64,000 nt of DNA, from positions 4,712,001-4,776,000 of the forward strand of contig NZ_CP015118.1 of the NCBI RefSeq assembly GCF_002116905.1, in the 5' to 3' direction. The notes under the pieces were generated by a model. It worked only from the letters and a program-made list of their open reading frames with translations. It had not been told where the DNA came from and did not search any database. A program made the position numbers and the translations under genes. Each line of letters opens with the position of its first letter. Position 1 is the stretch's first letter. Positions 59,054 through 64,000 of this stretch are shown one piece after another. The stretch is from Piscinibacter gummiphilus. Its GTDB lineage: Bacteria; Pseudomonadota; Gammaproteobacteria; Burkholderiales; Burkholderiaceae_C.

Positions 59054-59392
59054 TCAGGCATCCCCGGTGCCTGGCGCGGCCGAAGGCGCATCGCGGTAGA
59101 GCCTCAGGAATCTGAACATCTTGGGCCATTCCGCTCGTGGCTTGAAAACGATCGCGACTTCCTGGTTGCCAAGTGCCGACTCCGTGAGGACGACATGGTC
59201 CGGCACGCGCTTGGCGTTGTCGAACTCCTTCGGGTTGGCTTTGCAGATCGCCTTGAAGAACGGACCGGCGAGCCACTCTTTCGTTTCCGGCGCATCCTGG
59301 AACTTCAGGTACCCAGCGAGGGATGCGTGTGCGACCGCGACCATGGCGAAGCCGAGCGGGATGTCGTCTCGGACCAGGATGTACATCTTCAT
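59054..59392 (-). CDS. Peptidyl-tRNA hydrolase type 2 (PTH2)-like protein
   Basis: The 112-aa protein resembles archaeal/eukaryotic Pth2: MKMYILVRDDIPLGFAMVAV, AHASLAGYLKFQ (His and Ser at the active-site position), then ANPKEFDNAKRVPDHVVLTE and EVAIVFKPRAEWPKMFRFLR. True bacterial Pth is unrelated, so this is an accessory gene likely acquired by transfer. Hydrolysis of peptidyl-tRNA is only a family-based suggestion, as parts of the active site differ. Confidence 0.7.
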   Translation of the reverse strand: MKMYILVRDDIPLGFAMVAVAHASLAGYLKFQDAPETKEWLAGPFFKAICKANPKEFDNAKRVPDHVVLTESALGNQEVAIVFKPRAEWPKMFRFLRLYRDAPSAAPGTGDA

Positions 59393-59490
59393 GCCGATTC
59401 GCCTACGAGTTGGACGCGCCTGAACGTCAGCGGTCCAGCAGGAATGCGGATGAGCCGATTCAGTGACATCGTGTCCAGACTGTGCGTGAT

Positions 59491-59558
59491 GACTGACGTT
59501 TGACAGGAGAGGCGGCGGCCGGATTGCCGGCCGACGCCCTTTCGATGGGAGGGTCAGG
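59491..59558 (-). repeat. attC-like site 9
   Basis: Plus-strand ends GACTGAC and GTCAGGC, 68 bases. Central hairpin GGCGGCGGCCGG / CCGGCCGACGCC (11 of 12 pairs, 4-base loop). Minus-strand left arm GCCTGACCCTCCCATCGA contains the stop of the membrane protein gene; right arm TCCTGTCAAACGTCAGTC. Confidence 0.65.
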
Positions 59559-60057
59559 CTTCTCGATGGGAGCGCGCACCGGAGAGCCAAAGGGGCTTGA
59601 TCTTGTGCAACTTCACCAGATACGGAACCTGAAGCAGCAACTCCAGGCGGATGGTGAGGGTGCCTTGCGAGGCAACTGAGTGGACCATCGAGCCAAGGCA
59701 GATGGCAACACCACCATACCCGGTGACCAGGCACGCAGCGAGCCCCCACGACTTCCCGAAGAGCAAGCCATACGCTGATGCTGCCAACGACAGAATGATC
59801 GCAGAGATGGCGAGCGCCATGGGGTCGAACGGAGCGCCTTGATGGTGAAGGCCGAAGATCTCGTAAGTCGCAGGCTTGCCAAGAACGGGCGCCGCCATCG
59901 GCAGAACGAAGCTCGCGATCCCCAGGGCCATGAAAATCCACCCAAAAATCTTGATCCAGAGCGGAACGAGCTTCTTGCGCTCGGTTGCCGCGTCAGAGGT
60001 CGCCGCCGAATCTGCGACTTCGGCCCATGGTGGGTTGCGAGGTTTCGAATTGCTCAT
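59554..60057 (-). CDS. Four-helix membrane protein
   Basis: The 167-aa protein has a polar N-terminus and about four helices (IKIFGWIFMALGIASFVLPM, ALAISAIILSLAASAYGLLF, WGLAACLVTGYGGVAICLGS and a short last one). No family recognised. It starts 30 bases after attC-like site 10 and stops in site 9: a single-gene cassette. Lower GC and more A/T third positions than the genes at 1-29 kb. Confidence 0.72.
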   Translation of the reverse strand: MSNSKPRNPPWAEVADSAATSDAATERKKLVPLWIKIFGWIFMALGIASFVLPMAAPVLGKPATYEIFGLHHQGAPFDPMALAISAIILSLAASAYGLLFGKSWGLAACLVTGYGGVAICLGSMVHSVASQGTLTIRLELLLQVPYLVKLHKIKPLWLSGARSHREA

Positions 60058-60087
60058 GCTGGATGGTGCCGAGGTTGGGTCTGGGAG

Positions 60088-60160
60088 ATCTGACGTTTGA
60101 CACGACCGGCGGGCGAAGGGCGCAGCCCCCTGGGACGTCAGCTCGATGGATGCGTCAGTC
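60088..60160 (-). repeat. attC-like site 10
   Basis: Plus-strand ends ATCTGAC and GTCAGTC, 73 bases. Minus-strand left arm ACTGACGCATCCATCGAGCT then GACGTCCC; right arm GTGTCAAACGTCAGAT. The stop of the DUF1905 gene is in the left core. Confidence 0.65.
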
Positions 60161-60709
60161 GCGCCTGGAGTCCACCGGGTCGTGGGGTGGACTTGTGCCG
60201 CCTCCAACGTTCCCTTTGTCTGCGAGCTCCTCCCTCCGCTGGTATGCAGCCATCACGACATCCGTGATTCGCTTCTCGCGCGTCTTGGGGCCGACCGCCT
60301 CGTCGATTCGCCGGATCATGAAATTCTGCTTTCCGGGCGGCAGTGACTTGAATGCCTCCACCACATGTTCGGCTTGAAGCGCACGGAGCAGGTCGTCAGG
60401 AATCGTGACACTTGCCCGATCGAGGACCGTCATGCGCAACCGGATGAGATCACCGGTCTTGGTGTTCGTCTCCTGACGCACTTTCGCCTTGATGCGAATG
60501 TAGTGCTGGCCGCCGCCGACCGGAAAGAGGCTGACCTGGAAGGGCTCCGAGTCGTTCACGCGCGCGAGGACCAGCACCGGCCCCGTCGTCCCCAGAGCCT
60601 GGGTGATCTCGGCGGGAACCGGAACGGCGCAGTAGTCCATTCCTTCGGCCCAGTTCTCCAACTCGGCTTCGAACGAAAGTTTCCGTCCTGGGGTGGGTGT
60701 GTTCTTCAT
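60155..60709 (-). CDS. DUF1905 / YdeI-type (bacteriocin-protection, OmpD-associated-like) protein
   Basis: The 184-aa protein joins an N-terminal DUF1905 beta domain (FEAELENWAEGMDYCAVPVP, QVSLFPVGGGQHYIRIKAKV) and a C-terminal YdeI/OmdA helical region (LLRALQAEHVVEAFKSLPPG, FMIRRIDEAVGPKTREKRIT). Homologues are tied to peptide or bacteriocin resistance in some species; here only the fold is supported. The stop lies in attC-like site 10. Confidence 0.85.
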   Translation of the reverse strand: MKNTPTPGRKLSFEAELENWAEGMDYCAVPVPAEITQALGTTGPVLVLARVNDSEPFQVSLFPVGGGQHYIRIKAKVRQETNTKTGDLIRLRMTVLDRASVTIPDDLLRALQAEHVVEAFKSLPPGKQNFMIRRIDEAVGPKTREKRITDVVMAAYQRREELADKGNVGGGTSPPHDPVDSRRD

Positions 60710-60769
60710 GCTCTGATACTTCGGTACCTGCAGATTGTGCGGGCTTCGCCTTTGACATGCATGGACGAC

Positions 60770-61494
60770 CTAGGCATTGCCGAGGTACGAAGCAATCTCA
60801 TGCTTGCCACGCTCCCTCGCGACCTGTTCAGGCGTTGAACCCGCCTCGTTCAAGGCCTGTGCGTCTGCCCCGGCCTGGACCAGCAACCTCACCGTTTCCA
60901 GGTTGCCCCAACCCGCCGCCCGGTGGAGGGGTGATGAGCGGTTCGGCATTGAAGCGCCGAGCTCCGCGCCTGCATCGATCAGGTATCGGACCATCTCGGC
61001 GTGCCCCCATTCAACGGCACGATAGATCGCGGTTTCTCCAATGGAGTCTCTTTCGTTGACCTTGGCCCCCCTCGAACGAGCGACCTCGCTCGTTCAACAT
61101 CGCCACTCCACGCGGCCAGATGCAAGGGTGGATCGGCTGAGCCCTCCTTGACAGGTCGTCGACTCGACGGACGTTTCGCAGCGGAGGAACCTGACAACGC
61201 GGCCCCAACCACCACGACCACGAAGCGAATTGCCCACGAAGCGAAAAAAATGGCACCGACAGCGAGCAGATGGAAACCTATTCCAAAAGCTGCCGGGCCC
61301 TCCCCTCGTTTGGTATGGGCCAGGCTCACCACTACGCACACCAGGAAAACGAGCAACCCGACCACGAATCCGGCGAGGGACAGCGAGAACCCGCGCAACG
61401 ACGTCGAACACGCTGGAAGCATGGCCAGCACAGGCAACGCGAAGAACAGAACCGCTGCCAACGTACCGAGCACCTGGACGTAGAAGAACTCCAC
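60770..61494 (-). pseudogene. Membrane-anchored ankyrin-repeat protein gene, frameshifted in a G-tract
   Basis: GTG 61494, just after attC-like site 11, opens a protein with four helices (VEFFYVQVLGTLAAVLFFAL and others) followed by the first ankyrin repeat (PLHLAAWSGDVERARSLVRGG). At 61066-61071 the coding strand has six G; a seventh would give RGGAKVNERDSIGETAIYRA and lead without break into WGHAEMVRYLIDAGAELGAS to the end (ASYLGNA, TAG at 60770). As read, translation stops soon after. Restored length is about 241 aa. Natural decay, slippage-based switching or a sequencing error are all possible. Confidence 0.75.
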
Positions 61495-61500
61495 GATGCC

Positions 61501-61572
61501 ACCTAATCTTCGACATGAGCTGCGGCCCGCGGGCGTGGCCCGCTGGACATCGGCTCGACGGAAGCGTTGGAG
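61501..61572 (-). repeat. attC-like site 11
   Basis: Plus-strand ends ACCTAAT and GTTGGAG, each one base from the canonical attC cores RYYYAAC and GTTRRRY. Minus-strand arms: CCAACGCTTCCGTCGAGCCG and CTCATGTCGAAGATTAGGT, with a central palindrome CGGGCCACGCCCG. One of the least degraded sites. Confidence 0.7.
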
Positions 61573-61665
61573 CGCTGACTCGATGCACACGTCCAGGACG
61601 GCGGTGCCCCGACGGTATGGCGCGCGAGCCCTTGCGGACCGCCCTGCCCTTGCTCGCATGAATTG

Positions 61666-61725
61666 CCTTCGACCACGCGACCTCCCCAGGCCTTTGGTTC
61701 TTGATTGACCGCTACTCTACGCCAT
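61666..61725 (-). promoter_or_regulatory. Promoter/leader element C
   Basis: Minus strand: GGCGTAGAGTAGCGG, AATCAAGAACCAAA, GGCCTGGGGAGGTCGC, GTGGTCGAAGG. It is shorter than A, B and D by the loss of a few bases (CAGCA). The start is GTG, and no recognisable gene follows before attC-like site 11. Confidence 0.7.
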
Positions 61726-61897
61726 TGCCGGTAGCGGCTCCGCATGTGCCACCTCCGTTGCCATCATGCGGATCAACACCACCCACTTCGGTATCGATGA
61801 CGTCGGCGCGGAACTCGGACTTCAGCATCTGCCCTTCGACGTGATGTGTGCCGCGACCAAGGTCTTGGAGAAACGCGACGGGGAGAGCGTCAGCGAC

Positions 61898-61975
61898 ACC
61901 CAACGTTCCATGTGACGGGTGTGACGCAGCGGGTGAAGCCTGCTGTGGTGCGTCCACTCGGTGGAAGGGTCAGGC
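61898..61975 (-). repeat. attC-like site 12
   Basis: Plus-strand ends ACCCAAC (canonical RYYYAAC) and GTCAGGC, 78 bases. Minus-strand left arm GCCTGACCCTTCCACCGAGT holds the stop of the next gene; right arm CACATGGAACGTTGGGT. Confidence 0.68.
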
Positions 61976-62758
61976 CTCATCTGCCTCATGGGGATTGCGG
62001 ATGACGGACGCCTTCCCCTGGAGAAGCGACTCGATCGAGACGACAAAGGAGGACACATTGTTCAGCTTTGCGTAATACCTCCCTTGGCTGGATGCCGCTG
62101 GCCTCGCGATGACATTTCCATCGATGATCTTGACTTTCCCTCCGACAAATCCGCATTCATCACTGAGCTTGCTTTCGAAGAGCACGCAAGTCCCATGAAC
62201 AAGGCTGGAACGATCAGTCACGGTCAACAACAAGCGAGCCATACCGGGCCACGTCGGCATTGTGTAGGCGAGTTCGGCCAAGTGGGTCTTTGTCTTTGCC
62301 GACGCGAGCGGGAATCGAAGGTCTTCGCCGCCCGCTTCTACGAGGCTCGCCGCCTCGTCAACGGATTCGATTTGCTCTGAGGGGACGATCTCCCGCAAAG
62401 ACTGGAGAGTGGCCATCCACACGCGCTCGACCCTGGACTCTTCGTCGCCCTGATTGAAGCTCAAAGGAAGGCCATACATCACATAGCGCTGCCATACTTC
62501 ACGGCGAAAATCTGTCAGGCGGACAACGCCATCGGGAAGGGCGGGAGTGAAGCAAAGGTACAAACAGCTTTTCGTGATGCTCACTTTTCTCCGGTAGCAG
62601 AGCGTCGCAAGGCGATTCGCACGCGCCACGGCCAAACTCGGAACCTGAAACAGCCGGCCTGTGTAGTGATCGTATGAGCCGTCATCGACGACACCTTCGC
62701 ACTCGAAGTAGCGAATGTCATCAAGCGGGATTGGCCGAGCGTGGGTGTTCCGGTTCAT
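61970..62758 (-). CDS. Hypothetical protein
   Basis: The 262-aa protein starts MNRNTHARPIPLDDIRYFEC, with GSYDHYTGRLFQVPSLAVAR, TDFRREVWQRYVMYGLPLSF and VTDRSSLVHGTCVLFESKLS; ends NPHEADEA. Mixed alpha/beta, no membrane segment. The ATG lies 4 bases after attC-like site 13 and the TGA in the left core of site 12, the ideal cassette layout. Family not recognised. Confidence 0.72.
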   Translation of the reverse strand: MNRNTHARPIPLDDIRYFECEGVVDDGSYDHYTGRLFQVPSLAVARANRLATLCYRRKVSITKSCLYLCFTPALPDGVVRLTDFRREVWQRYVMYGLPLSFNQGDEESRVERVWMATLQSLREIVPSEQIESVDEAASLVEAGGEDLRFPLASAKTKTHLAELAYTMPTWPGMARLLLTVTDRSSLVHGTCVLFESKLSDECGFVGGKVKIIDGNVIARPAASSQGRYYAKLNNVSSFVVSIESLLQGKASVIRNPHEADEA

Positions 62759-62762
62759 GCGA

Positions 62763-62830
62763 GCCTCACGTTTCAATGACCTGCATGACCCGGTTTGCCT
62801 GGGCATGTCAGCTCGATGGAAGGGCCAGGC
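62763..62830 (-). repeat. attC-like site 13
   Basis: Plus-strand ends GCCTCAC and GCCAGGC, 68 bases. Minus-strand left arm GCCCTTCCATCGAGCTGACA with TGCCC, right arm GGTCATTGAAACGTGAGGC. Central hairpin CATGACCCGG / CCTGGGCATG around TTTG. Arms excellent, cores degenerate. Confidence 0.65.
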
Positions 62831-62900
62831 ACCCCGTTACCAAAGGACCTGGTCTGTTTGCTTTCAGTTGCCCGTGCCAGAACGAGTGACGCCATATGAA

Positions 62901-62934
62901 GCCCTCATGTTCTGATGGAAGGACGAGGCCTCTG
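62901..62934 (-). repeat. Half-length attC-like remnant
   Basis: Minus strand GAGGCCTCGTCCTTCCATCA then GAACATGAGGGC: left arm directly joined to a right end, with the middle missing. Between it and site 13 are only about 70 bases with no real gene (a 40-codon frame from ATG 62896 is unconvincing). Confidence 0.45.
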
Positions 62935-62938
62935 CGAA

Positions 62939-63385
62939 CTAGCCAAACCGAATGCTGATTCCGTTGTTGTCTCCATCGTCATCGCCTTTCAGCCAGCCGA
63001 TCCCTACCGCGATGAGCATGGCTCCACCGAGAAGTGCGAACCACTTCCAGTGCTTGTAGTGGTCGATTTGTTCACCCTCTCGCATGATGCGAGTGCACAT
63101 CTGGAAAATCTTTGTGGACTGCACCTCAATGGAGTCGCCGTCTCTCAGCATTGCGTACACGGAGTAGCCAACTGAGCAAGACGACAAAGTTCCGCCTATC
63201 AAGTGGATCTTGTAGCTTGTATCTGCCCACCTGCCATCACCACTGCGGGTTGATCGCTGGTCGGTCTGCGTTTGGCTTGTGTGTTGATCAACCCGCAACT
63301 GCTCGGTGCGAATGGGTAGCAAGACATCGAGGATGAGCGCCACCCCGGCAATGAAGAACACGCAGCGGATCAGGAATTTGAGCAA
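62939..63385 (-). CDS. Two-helix membrane protein
   Basis: The 148-aa protein has helices at about 4-24 (FLIRCVFFIAGVALILDVLL) and 116-134 (FALLGGAMLIAVGIGWL), with a polar loop containing SSCSVGYSVYAMLRDGDSIE. Start is TTG 63385 with AGGAG five bases before; no ATG/GTG fits. A TAG stop is followed by the half attC remnant. Family unknown. Confidence 0.7.
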   Translation of the reverse strand: MLKFLIRCVFFIAGVALILDVLLPIRTEQLRVDQHTSQTQTDQRSTRSGDGRWADTSYKIHLIGGTLSSCSVGYSVYAMLRDGDSIEVQSTKIFQMCTRIMREGEQIDHYKHWKWFALLGGAMLIAVGIGWLKGDDDGDNNGISIRFG

Positions 63386-63400
63386 AGTGACTCCTCAGAC

Positions 63401-63430
63401 GCCAGACGTTGGACATGAGAATGGTTAGAC
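63401..63430 (-). repeat. Short attC-like remnant
   Basis: Plus-strand ends GCCAGAC and GTTAGAC (canonical GTTRRRY). On the minus strand GTCTAACCATTCTCATGTCC followed by AACGTCTGGC: both outer arms present, centre deleted. The short upstream ORF stops (TAA) in its left core. Confidence 0.5.
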
Positions 63431-63730
63431 CGCATCGCCACAACGATGCTCGGAAAGTCCAGTTGGGCCTCCTCGCGGCGACTCGCCAGTGCGCCTTGAC
63501 CGGGCAACCGCTTGACAGCCCTGAAAGCCAGAAATCCAGTGGCAAGAACTGCTGCAATGGAAGCGAATCTTGCCGCCATCACTGTGCGTTGGGAACCGAA
63601 TCAGGCGCTCGGTCGATGCAGGCGCATTGAGTTTCTCTGCGTCTGGCAGCCTGGTTTGAGGTCGCGCGCTGACGTCAAACAACGCCATCTCGCCAACGTC
63701 CGTTCCGGCAGGCAGTCGATGTTGTGCCAT
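63425..63730 (-). CDS. Putative cassette ORF
   Basis: A 101-codon frame (MAQHRLPAGTDVGEMALFDV to EHRCGDAV) starts 4 bases after attC-like site 14 and ends with TAA inside the next left core, which is exactly the cassette geometry. Its composition (many Ser, Arg, Cys, His) is poorly protein-like. An overlapping frame from ATG 63579 (MAARFASIAAVLATGFLAFR) has a good membrane segment but reads through the attC remnant. Either may be the real gene. Confidence 0.35.
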   Translation of the reverse strand: MAQHRLPAGTDVGEMALFDVSARPQTRLPDAEKLNAPASTERLIRFPTHSDGGKIRFHCSSSCHWISGFQGCQAVARSRRTGESPRGGPTGLSEHRCGDAV

Positions 63731-63733
63731 GCC

Positions 63734-63811
63734 GTCTAACGTCGGACTTGAACGGCCGGACGGACATGACGAAGCGAGCCTTGGCACGTCCGCCCGAAGG
63801 ACGGGTTGGAC
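63734..63811 (-). repeat. attC site 14, both cores canonical
   Basis: Plus-strand GTCTAAC (RYYYAAC) and GTTGGAC (GTTRRRY) are 78 bases apart. Minus-strand arms: GTCCAACCCGTCCTTCGGGC with GGACGTGCC, and CATGTCCGTCCGG with GTCCGACGTTAGAC. The inner GGGCGGACGTG/CATGTCCGTCC pair imperfectly as in real attC sites. This is the best evidence that the related palindromes are attC-derived. Confidence 0.75.
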
Positions 63812-64000
63812 CGGTGGTTCGCAGCGCAAGACCCAGTCGACGCCGCACATGCGGGCCGCCCGCGGCATGATGCCGATGCTCGCTGCTGGATGTGAGAACA
63901 ACCTTCGACCACGCGACCTCCCCAGGTGCTGTTTCGTTCTTTCTCAGGACCCTACTCTACGGCACGGCCCGAACACGCTCCACCGCTCCACGTTCGCTGC
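63812..64000. other. Right-edge stretch with leader element D
   Basis: No gene recognised. It contains leader element D and, after its GTG (63912), a short frame (VEGCSHIQQRASASC...) that runs into attC site 14. What lies upstream on the minus strand is outside the window. Confidence 0.45.
63902..63965 (-). promoter_or_regulatory. Promoter/leader element D
   Basis: Minus strand: GCCGTAGAGTAGGG, TGAGAAAGAACGAAA, CAGCACCTGGGGAGGTCGC, GTGGTCGAAGG. Nearly identical to elements A and B over its length. GTG replaces ATG as in element C. Confidence 0.75.

Larger units (their letters stand above)
61495..61969. other. Gene-poor stretch with two attC-like sites and leader element C
   Basis: The 475 bases hold attC-like site 11 (61501-61572), leader element C (61666-61725) and attC-like site 12 (61898-61975), but no convincing gene. 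Two short open frames exist: minus-strand 61503-61676 from the GTG of element C (VEGNSCEQG...), and a 48-codon plus-strand frame at 61767-61913 with some protein character (FDVMCAATKVLEKRDGESV). Neither can be assigned. Possibly gene-less cassettes. Confidence 0.5.

Noticed and set aside
61767..61913. 48-codon plus-strand frame
   Set aside because: It has some protein-like sequence but no ribosome site or family and overlaps an attC-like site; could be a gene remnant.
1..64000. CRISPR array, transposase, integrase, phage genes, tRNA or rRNA
   Set aside because: None seen: the repeats are palindromic, differ in spacing and enclose genes, and no intI, IS or phage hallmark protein is encoded.

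Overview
The window is high-GC DNA with codon use, gene families and gene order typical of Burkholderiales (Betaproteobacteria), most like the Rubrivivax/Leptothrix/Rhizobacter kind. This is an inference from gene content; no rRNA or marker gene fixes the species. I saw no tRNA, rRNA, CRISPR array, transposase or integrase.

1-11.8 kb: the proximal part of an exopolysaccharide operon of the XrtA/PEP-CTERM type, all on the minus strand. In transcription order it has an EpsB-type sugar transferase, a Wza-like export lipoprotein, a chain-length determinant, a CpsD-like tyrosine kinase, a TIGR03016-type outer-membrane barrel, a TIGR03015-type ATPase fused to a degenerate UDP-GlcNAc 2-epimerase-like domain, a flippase, a family 2 glycosyltransferase and a polysaccharide deacetylase cut by the window edge. 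The exosortase itself would lie to the left. 12.2-17.8 kb: minus-strand housekeeping operon (a 1298-aa FAD/Fe-S oxidoreductase, HIT protein, DUF971 protein, UbiE). 18.0-22.9 kb: plus-strand ugpBAECQ-type operon for import and hydrolysis of glycerophosphodiesters. 22.9-29.2 kb: TPR lipoprotein, PAP2-type acid phosphatase, large lipoprotein, CDF cation exporter, DUF1330 protein.

29.2-64 kb: about 60 small unrelated genes, nearly all on the minus strand (exceptions at 29.7, 31.3 and 46.0 kb). They include GNAT acetyltransferases, VOC, NTF2-like, ankyrin, Sel1, cupin and thioesterase proteins, KptA, SseB-like and PTH2-like proteins, and many small membrane or zinc-ribbon proteins. Up to about 47 kb many are packed in ATGA/GTGA-coupled mini-operons. 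From about 48.6 kb on (and possibly once at 41.1 kb), successive genes are separated by imperfect palindromes of 50-80 bp. Their ends, arms and position (start codon just after one end, stop codon inside the next) match integron attC sites. Most have lost the canonical AAC/GTT core; one at 63734-63811 keeps both cores. I read this as a decaying chromosomal integron cassette array with no integrase in view.

Four near-identical promoter/leader elements of about 65 bp and eight copies of the octamer ACTCTACG (read as a TAGAGT -10 box on the minus strand) recur in the 29-64 kb part and give many of these genes a shared expression signal. Two genes of this part are frameshifted. A cluster of REP-like palindromes fills 31.7-32.3 kb.
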